Source: an uncultured bacterium
GTDB taxonomy: Bacteria > Bdellovibrionota_B > Oligoflexia > Oligoflexales > CACXFL01
Length of the DNA stretch: 39,902 nt
Direction of reading: 5' to 3'
Assembly (NCBI GenBank): GCA_902766925.1
Contig: CACXFL010000103.1
Location: 1-39,902 of the forward strand
The notes beneath the pieces are model-generated. The model was not told where the DNA came from and did no database searches. It saw only the letters and a program-made list of their open reading frames with translations. This document shows, in pieces, positions 8,868 to 16,212 of the stretch; position 1 is the first letter of the stretch, and every line of letters starts with the position of its first letter. Both the position numbers and the translations under genes were made by a program.

Positions 8868-10199
8868 TTATCCAGATATAAAAATAGGGGATACTTTTAT
8901 AGGAGTAGGACATACTGCCGGTAGATTAGTTCTGTCTTTATCAACATCTATCCAAAAATCCCAGTAGTAATCTCCAGTTCTAAGTCCAGATACGTTCATA
9001 TAGATACCGATTCTATTTTTAAGAGCTGGGTTAATCTTACTATCCCACCCCAGATCATGTCTTGCTTTAGCCTCATCAGTAACTAAAAATGGGAAAAATC
9101 CAAGATCTACCATCTTTTTTTCCATAGCAAAATATGCTGTAAAATTAAAATCAGGACCTCTTCCGTTTAGACTAAATTTACAGAGTTTTCCATGACAGAA
9201 TTTTTGAGCTAATTTAGAAGAGGCAGCTTTTTTTACATCAGATAAATTAAAAATAGGAAGGGTCTCTCCTGACATATCGTAGGATATAATGTCGTTAACA
9301 TTCCAAGAATATAGTGATCCACTGTTTTTATTAAGGTAATCTCTAGATTCTGCAGGAACATTCATCTGAAAAGGAATAAATACAGACTCTTTATAAAATG
9401 AGGTAGTAGCTCTCATATTTATATCTATATCCATAAATAAAAGTTTCCAAAAGAAGGATACATCAGCTATTTTTTGTTGGGGGGTTGTAAACCAAGAACG
9501 TATCTGAGAAAACAAGTTTGATGCACCTAATTCTATGGATAGGAAGTATTTTATATCAAGATATACAGCTAGTGTAGCATTGTCAGCAGCTGATATAAAT
9601 TTTGTTTTATCTTTAGATATAACCTCTATATTTTTAAATGCTACGTGGTTTTTAGGATAGTGGAAGAATTTAAAAAAAGAGGAGTATATTAGATCCTGAC
9701 TGATATCATTTAATACAATAGGTTTAGAAGAAGAAGAGTTTTCCTTACAGTCAGTAAGGTATAGGTATGAATGATATCTAGGAGAGTAGATCTCGTATAT
9801 AAAAGAAGGATTGGAACAAGGAAGATTTTTTAGATCTTTTGGGGAAGAAGGATCTGGGTTAAATCTATCAGTAACTGATTGAGGAAATTCAAATACGAGT
9901 CTTGTATTTTTTTCAAAGATACTATCTTTTTCAAAGTTATTAATGGAGTTCATATCTATCTGAGATAATTTGTCAGCTTTTTCTATATCTAGAGTCTCAA
10001 GGTGCCATTTTTTAGTAGATTCCTGGTATGAATATAAAGATAGATCCTTGGCGTGTATCTTAGTTTTTATCTGTCCAAGATCAGCTCTATGCATAAAAGC
10101 AGGACAGGAATATAGATTAGAAGAAACTACAGACAAAAGACAAAAAAAGAGAGCTACTAAAGATAATCTACAACAATTTATAAAACCTTCATGGTTCAT
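8868..10199 (-). CDS. Unrecognised exported protein, 443 aa
   Basis: I do not recognise a family. The N-terminus has a hydrophobic stretch (LSLVALFFCLLSVVSSNLYSC, about residues 12-32) that reads as a signal peptide. LYSC at 29-32 is an imperfect lipobox, so a lipid anchor is possible but not certain. The mature part is rich in aromatic and charged residues. It contains GWDSKINPALKNRIG and ends in YYWDFWIDVDKDRTN, which suggests a beta-rich secreted domain. AAAGGA lies about 8 nt before the ATG at 10199. It is divergent from the site-2 protease gene across a 130-bp AT-rich gap with several TATAAT-like hexamers, and it is followed by the substrate-binding protein on the same strand. Confidence 0.85.
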   Translation of the reverse strand: MNHEGFINCCRLSLVALFFCLLSVVSSNLYSCPAFMHRADLGQIKTKIHAKDLSLYSYQESTKKWHLETLDIEKADKLSQIDMNSINNFEKDSIFEKNTRLVFEFPQSVTDRFNPDPSSPKDLKNLPCSNPSFIYEIYSPRYHSYLYLTDCKENSSSSKPIVLNDISQDLIYSSFFKFFHYPKNHVAFKNIEVISKDKTKFISAADNATLAVYLDIKYFLSIELGASNLFSQIRSWFTTPQQKIADVSFFWKLLFMDIDINMRATTSFYKESVFIPFQMNVPAESRDYLNKNSGSLYSWNVNDIISYDMSGETLPIFNLSDVKKAASSKLAQKFCHGKLCKFSLNGRGPDFNFTAYFAMEKKMVDLGFFPFLVTDEAKARHDLGWDSKINPALKNRIGIYMNVSGLRTGDYYWDFWIDVDKDRTNLPAVCPTPIKVSPIFISG

Positions 10200-10329
10200 A
10201 TAATAATCCTTTATTTTTGGGAGTTAGAACTTTTATAATTATATAATATGGTTGAAACTGCTTCCAGTTTTTTTTATTCTTATGTTGAATAAGTATGATA
10301 ATAATATGTTTTTATAAGGTTTAATAATA

Positions 10330-11010
10330 ATGAAAGATATAAATATAGCTCAGGTTGTAACTGATTTTATAGCTTTAATTTTAGCTCTTTGTTTACATGA
10401 AGCAGCTCATGCTTTTGCTGCAAAAAGACAGGGAGATACAACTGCAGAGCAGATGGGTAGACTTACTTTAAATCCTATAGCTCATATGGATCTTTTTGGA
10501 ACAGTTTTGATGCCACTTGCTGCAATGCTGTCTGGATTTCCTTTCCTATTCGGCTGGGCAAAACCAGTACCTGTAGATCCTAGAAATTTTAAAAGTAGAA
10601 GATGGGGACATGCTCTGGTAGCAGCAGCTGGTCCTGCTTCAAACCTGGTTCTGTCATTTGTATGTTTTGTTATCTTGGTACTGTATGGGGTTTTCTTATC
10701 TACTGTAATAGGTCCTGGAAGTTTTTTCTATCCACTTGTAACTCTGATTACCCAGACTATGTGGATTAGTACAGTGCTTGCTTTTTTCAACCTTATTCCT
10801 ATCTTTCCTTTAGATGGTGGGGCAGTACTGGGAGCTTTTTTTACAATGAGTTTTAGAAGAAAATATGAAGAATTTATGTCTAGATTTGGTTTTGTTATTC
10901 TTCTTTTGTTCCTTGTAAGTGGGGTTTTTAGAATTATTATCTATCCAACTCGGGCCTATATCGGATGTCTGCAGTATCTAGCTAGTTTGATTTTAGGGCA
11001 GAGTTTATAA
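10330..11010 (+). CDS. Site-2 protease family membrane metallopeptidase (M50)
   Basis: This is an intramembrane zinc metalloprotease of the short, PDZ-less M50 group, 226 aa. The zinc motif HEAAH is at residues 23-27 in the first membrane segment. The third ligand Asp162 is in NLIPIFPLDGG, the family's N-P-x-D-G-type motif. Several other membrane segments follow (about 52-76, 94-128, 135-160, 178-202). Family members cut membrane-embedded substrates such as anti-sigma factors or sporulation precursors, but the substrate here is unknown. The ribosome site is weak (AAGG about 10 nt upstream). A low-quality stem (GATAAA 11040-11045 with TTTATC 11060-11065, then eight T) might end its transcript. 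Confidence 0.9.
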   Translation: MKDINIAQVVTDFIALILALCLHEAAHAFAAKRQGDTTAEQMGRLTLNPIAHMDLFGTVLMPLAAMLSGFPFLFGWAKPVPVDPRNFKSRRWGHALVAAAGPASNLVLSFVCFVILVLYGVFLSTVIGPGSFFYPLVTLITQTMWISTVLAFFNLIPIFPLDGGAVLGAFFTMSFRRKYEEFMSRFGFVILLLFLVSGVFRIIIYPTRAYIGCLQYLASLILGQSL

Positions 11011-11111
11011 ATTGATGGTGTATTTAGTTGAAAAAATAGGATAAAATTTAAAGTAAAGGTTTATCTTTTTTTTGTCGATATGGATGTATATCAGTTGTAG
11101 AGGTGTATATT

Positions 11112-11492
11112 ATGCAACAAAAACTTAAATATTTACTCTGTACCTGTGTTATTGCTACGTTTACTATGATCTGTACTGATGCTTTTAGTACTGATTCAAA
11201 CCCTGTAGATCAATCTACTATTATAGCTAAAAAAGCCACAGCTTCAGCTCCTGCTAAGAAGAAAAAACCTGTTAAGGAAAAAGATATCACAAGAGAAGTA
11301 AAAGTAGGACAAAGAAGTACTAAGGTAAGTTTCGAAGATACAGATATCGCTGGAGAACGTCGTGGTGGACTGGGATCTGTTATTGAAGAAGGTCAAGTAG
11401 ATAAGGAAGTTGATCTTATAAAAATTAGATACAGTTGGCATCCAGAAATGAAAGCTTCTACCTCTAGTTTGGAAACAGGAAAAACAGAGTAG
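11112..11492 (+). CDS. Small exported basic protein, 126 aa, unrecognised
   Basis: The start is ATG 11112 with AGAGG (11099-11103) 8 nt upstream. An in-frame GTG at 11103 overlaps that site and is unlikely. Residues 1-~26 (MQQKLKYLLCTCVIATFTMI and on to DAFS) form a signal peptide. The mature part is short, Lys/Ala-rich (ATASAPAKKKKPVKEKD) and then charged, with no known motif. It follows the site-2 protease gene on the same strand at about 100 bp. Product size and disorder suggest a periplasmic accessory protein, but this is not shown. Confidence 0.72.
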   Translation: MQQKLKYLLCTCVIATFTMICTDAFSTDSNPVDQSTIIAKKATASAPAKKKKPVKEKDITREVKVGQRSTKVSFEDTDIAGERRGGLGSVIEEGQVDKEVDLIKIRYSWHPEMKASTSSLETGKTE

Positions 11493-11617
11493 TAGGAAAG
11501 TAGTCGCAAAAAAACTTATTCCTTTCGATTATGAATTAGAATTATTTTTAATTAGGGTGGGGATGTTTTTTAAGAATTTGTTATTACGTATAATTATTAA
11601 AATTACAGATGAAATGT

Positions 11618-11631
11618 ATTAATATATTAAT
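11618..11631. repeat. 14-bp AT-only palindrome behind the recombinase gene
   Basis: ATTAATATATTAAT is a perfect palindrome 41 bp past the stop of the minus-strand serine recombinase gene. Sites for this enzyme class often lie next to their gene and have an AT dinucleotide crossover. A palindrome of A and T alone is also easily met by chance in this genome. Confidence 0.3.
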
Positions 11632-11672
11632 CTAGATTTATTTATAAAAAAAATGAGACTTTTGAAGAAGAA

Positions 11673-12266
11673 TCATTTTTGATAGTGGTCTTTGATGTAT
11701 CTATGTAATGTAATCCATGAGCAGTTAAGAGTTCTTGCTATCTGTGCTTTTGAAACTTGTTTATCAAGTAATTCTTTAATTATTGTTTTTTTTGTATCAA
11801 GTTTATTATAGTTAAATCCGTGAGGCCTGCCAAGGTGTTTGCCCTCGTCTTTTAATCGTCTCAATGCTTCCTTAGTACGTTGAGAAATAAGTTGTCGTTC
11901 AATTTCTGCTGCAAGCGAGAACGTAAAAGCAAGAACTTTTGATTGAATATCTGTACCTAGTTTATAGTTTTCTTTTAAGGTCCAGATTTGACAACCTTTC
12001 TCAAGACAAATTTCTAAAATACCCATAACCTCGAATAAATTTCGACCAAGTCTAGAAAGCTCGGTTGTAATTAGAATATCCCCTTTTTTAAGTTTCTTTA
12101 AGAGTCTTCCAAGCTTGCGTTCTTTTAGAGATTTTTGAGAGGAAATTATCTCATTAATCCACTTATTTATGGTTATTTTATTTTTCTTTGTGAACGATTC
12201 TATTTCATGCTTTTGGTTTTCAGTATTTTGTTGATTAGTTGAAATGCGAGTATATCCGTAAATCAT
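11673..12266 (-). CDS. Serine site-specific recombinase (resolvase/DNA invertase family)
   Basis: This is a small serine recombinase of 197 aa, the size of Hin/Gin/Mpi-type invertases and Tn3-type resolvases. The catalytic Ser9 is in YTRIST with Arg7. The active-site arginines Arg72 and Arg75 are in SRLGR. A long dimerisation helix (LAAEIERQLISQRTKEAL) leads to a C-terminal helix-turn-helix (VSKAQIARTLNCSWITLHRY) that binds DNA. TAGGAG sits 7 nt before the ATG. Its codons differ from the neighbours: CGN arginine codons and mixed glycine codons, where the surrounding genes use AGA and GGA. That suggests acquisition. A near-consensus promoter lies upstream. Whether it inverts or resolves DNA cannot be told from sequence. 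Confidence 0.93.
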   Translation of the reverse strand: MIYGYTRISTNQQNTENQKHEIESFTKKNKITINKWINEIISSQKSLKERKLGRLLKKLKKGDILITTELSRLGRNLFEVMGILEICLEKGCQIWTLKENYKLGTDIQSKVLAFTFSLAAEIERQLISQRTKEALRRLKDEGKHLGRPHGFNYNKLDTKKTIIKELLDKQVSKAQIARTLNCSWITLHRYIKDHYQK

Positions 12267-12355
12267 TTTTTAGCTCCTAAATTAGTATTATTAAACCATT
12301 ATAGGAACTATAAATTTTTACCAGATATGTTCTACAGGATTCAAATCTATCAAAT

Positions 12356-12488
12356 AAACCACCGTCTAAATTTAATACCCTTTTATTATATTATTGTTTG
12401 TCATTTATTGTCAATGATGTCAGTTAAATACAAGATAAAATAAGATTTTACTCCGTTATCTGTATTCACTATTCAAAAAGGGTGGTTT
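12356..12488. promoter_or_regulatory. Candidate invertible promoter segment
   Basis: AAACCACC (12356-12363) and its complement GGTGGTTT (12481-12488) face each other 117 bp apart. They flank the recombinase-directed promoter and lie between the recombinase and the lipoprotein gene. In this AT-rich context a GC-containing 8-bp pair is unlikely, though not impossible, by chance. By analogy with Hin- or Mpi-type switches, inversion would turn the promoter towards the lipoprotein gene. The similarity extends beyond the core only with gaps (TCAAA on both outer sides). Confidence 0.35.
12385..12414 (-). promoter_or_regulatory. Sigma-70-type promoter pointing at the recombinase gene
   Basis: On the minus strand TTGACA (12414-12409) and TATAAT (12390-12385) are separated by 18 bp; both hexamers match consensus exactly. 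Transcription would start near 12378, leaving a leader of about 110 nt before the ATG at 12266. Confidence 0.65.
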
Positions 12489-12570
12489 TTGAAGATCTAA
12501 AAGGAATTTGGATTGTACAAGAATTAACTGTTTTTTTAGTGTTCATAGAAAATTGTGGAGGTTTTTTCTA

Positions 12571-13707
12571 ATGAAAAGTAAGTTATGTGTTTTATTAGGT
12601 ATTGGAGTACTTACTCTTTTTAGTGTTTCCTGTAAAAGTATTCAAAGTGCTGGTGGTTCTGGATTGTCTTCTATAGCATTTAAAATTGATGGTGACCAAT
12701 TTCCACAAAAGCCTAAAAATGTAGCGCTGGCAATATGGCCAGTACAAGATGCTCAAACTGGTTGTGAGTCGCATAATAGACCTTTGAGTGCATCTCATCC
12801 TCTGAAAGAGAATTCGGTTAAAGACACCCTCCAGGTATCTCAAACTGAAAGTATAGAAGAACAAGTAGAAGAAGGATGTACGTATAATATCGAGATGATG
12901 TTTTGGTGTTCTGTAGAAGGTCACTTAGAACCTTGTTATCAGAGTAAGCCTCAAACATTTACGGCCGCACCAAGTGAAGATAAAGAAGATACAGTTGATG
13001 TAAATTTGGTATTCGTGGATTATAAAACAAAAGAAAATGTAAATACACAAGTTAATGGTATGGTTGGTCCAACAGAGAAGGTTAGAGCTAAGATTAATGT
13101 AAACATTAAGGCGGTATATCAAGGTGAAAATAAGATATCAAAAGTTGACCAATTTTTTGAAAGTTCTTTCTTAAATAATAAGGGATATTCAGGTGAGAGA
13201 TTAGTTGCTATTTCAGGTAATAAAGTTCATCCTCTAGTTACAGATGCGAGATATTATCTAGATATGGGGTGGCAATACGAAGGTAAAATAGAAGGGGAAA
13301 AAGAAGATGCCGTTAATACTGGTTTAACTTCTAAAGATATTGTTGGACAATTCGCTGTAACAAAAGTTTGTGTTGGTAATAATTGTAATGCGGGGTTGTA
13401 TAGCGATGTAAATGCAAATACAGTTAAGATTAGTGCTTGTCCTATAACCATGACAAAAACAAAACCTGCAAATGAGAAAAATATTATAAGAATAGGTGAA
13501 AAATGTTATAAAGAAACAACCGATTCAAATGTATATGCTTACGGTACTACTTTTCCATGTGATGGTAAAAACTATGAGTGCGGTTGGCCTAAAGGTTGTA
13601 TATGCACAGCCACACAAAGGCAACAAGTTACATGTCCTACACAAACAGAAGTGGATGTAACCAGATGTATACCTGATGTATATATCTTCAAAAGACAAGG
13701 AACATAA
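12571..13707 (+). CDS. Putative Cys-rich lipoprotein, 378 aa, unrecognised
   Basis: I start it at ATG 12571, 9 nt after GGAGG. The signal peptide MKSKLCVLLGIGVLTLFSVSC ends at Cys21, a plausible but non-ideal lipobox (S-V-S-C), so an outer-membrane or surface lipoprotein is inferred. The middle part has beta-like, acidic character. The last ~90 residues hold at least ten cysteines (for instance CVGNNC, CGWPKGCIC, a final TRCIPD), suggesting a small disulfide-bonded module. By my count its glycine codons are 19 GGT, 6 GGA and 3 GGG, whereas pdxT and dapF strongly prefer GGA. With the divergent recombinase this points to horizontal origin. Transcription ends at the hairpin at 13735. Confidence 0.8.
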   Translation: MKSKLCVLLGIGVLTLFSVSCKSIQSAGGSGLSSIAFKIDGDQFPQKPKNVALAIWPVQDAQTGCESHNRPLSASHPLKENSVKDTLQVSQTESIEEQVEEGCTYNIEMMFWCSVEGHLEPCYQSKPQTFTAAPSEDKEDTVDVNLVFVDYKTKENVNTQVNGMVGPTEKVRAKINVNIKAVYQGENKISKVDQFFESSFLNNKGYSGERLVAISGNKVHPLVTDARYYLDMGWQYEGKIEGEKEDAVNTGLTSKDIVGQFAVTKVCVGNNCNAGLYSDVNANTVKISACPITMTKTKPANEKNIIRIGEKCYKETTDSNVYAYGTTFPCDGKNYECGWPKGCICTATQRQQVTCPTQTEVDVTRCIPDVYIFKRQGT

Positions 13708-13734
13708 TTTCCACGTTGGTTAAAAGTTCAAAAC

Positions 13735-13764
13735 AAAAAAGGGAGATCTACGATCTCCCTTTTT
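13735..13764. terminator. Bidirectional intrinsic terminator
   Basis: An 8-bp stem, GGGAGATC (13741-13748) and GATCTCCC (13752-13759), closes a TAC loop. It has six A before it and five T after it, so it can end transcripts from both strands: the lipoprotein gene (plus) and yebC (minus). Confidence 0.92.
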
Positions 13765-13800
13765 ATTTAAGAGCAACTAACATGATTAAACTCAATCAAA

Positions 13801-13825
13801 TTAGATTAGACTAGACTAGATAGGA
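13801..13825. repeat. Short pentamer repeat behind yebC
   Basis: TAGA recurs every 5 bp at 13802, 13807, 13812 and 13817 (unit TAGAT or TAGAC), just past the yebC stop codon. It is a tiny tandem array in the 3' untranslated region and is probably neutral. Confidence 0.6.
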
Positions 13826-14551
13826 TTAGATATCTCCGTTATGGAATACGTTTTGAACATCATCGTTATCTTCTAGATTATCTATAAGCTTTTGTAAAGA
13901 TTCAGCTTTATCTGAATCTACACTTACATAATTATCTGGAATTCTATTAATAGAAGCTTCCAATGGTTCAACCTTAATTATCTCATCTAGTTTTTCTTTA
14001 AGAGTTGTAAAAGCTTCTGGCTCACACAGTACTTCGTATACTTCATCTTCATCAGATATATCTTCAGCTCCGTTATCCAAGGCTACTTCAAATAATTTAT
14101 CATAATCTGTAATTTTAGATTTATCATATACAATAGAACCCTTCTTCTTAAACATATATCCTACAGACCCTTCGGTTCCAAGGTTTCCTCCAGCTCGGGA
14201 GAAAATATATCGGATTTCACTTACGGTTCTATTTAAATTATCTGTTAAACATTCTACAATCAGAGCTACTCCTCCAGGACCGTATCCTTCATATATTTTT
14301 TCTTGATAGTTAGCTTCATCGTTACTACCAGCTCCCTTTTTAATAGCTCTTTCAATATTATCTTTAGGAAGGTTTACAGATCTTGCTTTAACAAGAGCAA
14401 GTCTAAGTTTTGCATTACTATCGGGGTCAGGTCCACCGGCTTTAACAGCTACAATTATCTCTTTTGTAACCTTGGTAAACATTTTACCCCGGACTGCATC
14501 TTGAGCTCCTTTTCTGTGTTGGATGTTTTTCCATTTACTATGACCTGACAT
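13826..14551 (-). CDS. yebC: YebC/PmpR family protein
   Basis: This is a member of the conserved YebC/TACO1 family, 241 aa, full length. The N-terminus MSGHSKWKNIQHRKGAQD and the stretch LPKDNIERAIKKGAG are diagnostic. The acidic third domain follows (NGAEDISDEDEVYEVL). Family members were described as transcriptional regulators and more recently as ribosome-associated factors that help translation of difficult sequences such as polyproline; which role applies here is unknown. AGGAG lies 5 nt before the ATG at 14551. In many bacteria yebC neighbours ruvC, but that is not so here. Confidence 0.96.
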   Translation of the reverse strand: MSGHSKWKNIQHRKGAQDAVRGKMFTKVTKEIIVAVKAGGPDPDSNAKLRLALVKARSVNLPKDNIERAIKKGAGSNDEANYQEKIYEGYGPGGVALIVECLTDNLNRTVSEIRYIFSRAGGNLGTEGSVGYMFKKKGSIVYDKSKITDYDKLFEVALDNGAEDISDEDEVYEVLCEPEAFTTLKEKLDEIIKVEPLEASINRIPDNYVSVDSDKAESLQKLIDNLEDNDDVQNVFHNGDI

Positions 14552-14896
14552 AATCTCTCCTTTTGAGATTTAACTCTAATAAAAATTAAAATAAGAGTAC
14601 TATATTTATAAAAATACATACTCATAAAACATATATAATTTAATAAATAAGGTGATAAAATCAACTATTTATGTAAAAAAACTAGTGATTAAATAATGGG
14701 TTATTCAAGATAAAAAAGTTTAAAAATATTATAAAAATCTATCTGATTAAACACTTAGTAAGGAAGCTAAACTTTAGATAATTAACTATTATCTTAAAGC
14801 CTATTTCTATAAAGTTATGGTGATAGTTTTTTAAACAAAAATACCAAGGGGAGTAATTACTCTCCTTGGTATTTGAGAGTTAGGATATTTATCAAA
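14552..14896. other. 345-bp AT-rich gap upstream of yebC
   Basis: This gap holds the yebC ribosome site and presumably its promoter at the left end, and the terminator of the next minus-strand gene at the right end (14836-14874). The middle is AT-rich with no open frame or structure I would call. A 69-codon frame starting at 14664 only overlaps yebC and is not a gene. Confidence 0.6.
14836..14874 (-). terminator. Intrinsic terminator of the 14897-16156 gene
   Basis: A long stem (about 17 pairs, 14840-14856 with 14857-14873) has its core ATACCAAGG/CCTTGGTAT. It contains one mismatch when read on the minus strand (position 14850 against 14863). On the minus strand it runs into TTTTTG, 23 bp past the stop codon. 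A minimal inner loop of AATT makes it nearly a palindrome. Confidence 0.85.
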
Positions 14897-16156
14897 CTAG
14901 GAAGCTTTAGTATTAGTTGAGGCTACAGCTGAAGAAGAGTACAGAGTATTGATCTGAGAAAGACTAAGCTCCTGGCTACTTTGATAGATCTTTTTAGTTA
15001 TTTTTTCTTTTTTGTTAAACCTATCTAGTCTTCTTCTTAGTAAAAACTCATTAATTAAAAGATGATCGTCTTTTAAAATACTTTTTACTTCTAGTACCAG
15101 ATTTTTTCTCAAGTTTAGATTTTCTTTACTTATAAGATCAGCTAGATGCTGATCTCTTACCTTATCCTTACTAAATACAAGGATAGATTCTAGAATAGAG
15201 TAGTACATATCTTGGTTATCTAGTTGAGAGGTAAGAGCTAAAAGTGCTGATATCAGTGTAAAGAAAGAGTCTTTACTTGTGTGTTGAAGTTTATGATTTG
15301 AATCAAGTTCATATAGATGAGTAGAAAAACTCTTTAAAAATAAACAAAACGCAGATGGTTGTTTAAGTAGATAATGTTTCCAAACATCGTATACACCACG
15401 AATAGTTGTGGAATTACATCCAAGAATTGAAGGAAGGTTATCGTTAAGATACTGCATAGCTACACATTCAGAGTTTTTCTTAAATAGTAGTAGATAGATA
15501 ACTTCCAGTGTAGAGTAACCAAATCTACACATTACTTTACTAAGATAGTATTTAACTTCTTTTTCTGCTTCCATTGAAGAGAAGAAATTAATTAAAGAGA
15601 GTCTTACCTTTAGATTTTGAGTGTTACTTATAGATAGAAGGTAAGTAGATATATATTCAAGAAGTGAGTTTATATTTCTAAATATAGAAGAAAATTCCAA
15701 AGAAGATTCTTTTATACTAAGTCCTAACTCACAGATACAAGATACAGCCACAGAGAATAGTTGGTTACTTTCTTCACTTATAGCTTCATCTTCATCTAGA
15801 TCAAGTTGCATACCTACTGCTATATCTATAAATTTTTTAATATTGTTTTCAGCATTTCCGGTTTCTAGTAAGGTTTCTAAAAATGAGGTAATACCTTCTT
15901 CAGGGGCACTCATCCATGATATCCAAGAAAACAAGGTTTCAAGAAGAATTTCTTGTTGAAGTTCTGTAACATAACTTTCCAGAAATCTAGAACTGATATA
16001 AGTAATAATACTTTTAGAATCTTCTGTGGAGAAATTTTTTACAATTTTTTTAGCGGTTTTATAGTTGAGAAGAATTCCCATATCTACGAGTTCACGTGCT
16101 CTAGTAAGATCGGATACAGTATTCCACTTTATGAGTTTTTGATGTTCTTTACTCAT
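14897..16156 (-). CDS. Unrecognised cytoplasmic helical protein, 419 aa
   Basis: There is no signal peptide or membrane segment. The sequence is leucine/serine-rich and almost wholly helical in character (for example LLETLFSWISWMSAPEEG and YSTLEVIYLLLFKK), reminiscent of alpha-alpha superhelical scaffolds, but I cannot name a repeat family. A basic stretch (RRRLDRFNKKEKITKK) precedes a Ser/Thr/Ala-rich tail. AAGGA lies 7 nt before the ATG at 16156. It follows the GYF_2-PilZ gene on the same strand after 56 bp and ends at a strong terminator, so the two probably form a transcription unit and may share a role. Confidence 0.83.
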   Translation of the reverse strand: MSKEHQKLIKWNTVSDLTRARELVDMGILLNYKTAKKIVKNFSTEDSKSIITYISSRFLESYVTELQQEILLETLFSWISWMSAPEEGITSFLETLLETGNAENNIKKFIDIAVGMQLDLDEDEAISEESNQLFSVAVSCICELGLSIKESSLEFSSIFRNINSLLEYISTYLLSISNTQNLKVRLSLINFFSSMEAEKEVKYYLSKVMCRFGYSTLEVIYLLLFKKNSECVAMQYLNDNLPSILGCNSTTIRGVYDVWKHYLLKQPSAFCLFLKSFSTHLYELDSNHKLQHTSKDSFFTLISALLALTSQLDNQDMYYSILESILVFSKDKVRDQHLADLISKENLNLRKNLVLEVKSILKDDHLLINEFLLRRRLDRFNKKEKITKKIYQSSQELSLSQINTLYSSSAVASTNTKAS

Positions 16157-16212
16157 GATCTAATCCTTGTTTATCTATAAATTAAAACCTTAGTACTTAT
16201 AAACTAACTACC

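Larger units (their letters stand above)
12267..12570. other. Divergent control region of the recombinase/lipoprotein module
   Basis: This 304-bp gap separates two divergent genes. It holds the leftward promoter (12385-12414), three phased TGTCA repeats (12399, 12409, 12418) and an inverted repeat bracketing them (12356-12363 with 12481-12488). It also holds the GGAGG ribosome site of the lipoprotein gene (12557-12561). No equally good promoter reading rightward was seen. A TTG at 12508 is in frame with the lipoprotein gene but has no signal-peptide logic. Confidence 0.65.

Noticed and set aside
12508-12570. Upstream TTG start for the lipoprotein gene
   Set aside because: It would place 21 residues before a good signal peptide, and GGAGG points to ATG 12571.
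12595-13451. Several 65-109 codon frames antisense to the lipoprotein gene
   Set aside because: They are shadow frames of an AT-rich coding sequence, with no ribosome sites and low-complexity Phe/Ile/Tyr-rich translations.
14455-14664. 69-codon minus-strand frame overlapping the start of yebC
   Set aside because: It shares the yebC start region in another frame, has no ribosome site and has no recognisable content.
13735-14874. CRISPR-like or transposon-end inverted repeats around yebC
   Set aside because: The inverted repeats here are two independent intrinsic terminators with different stems and T-runs, each just past a stop codon. There is no repeat-spacer pattern.
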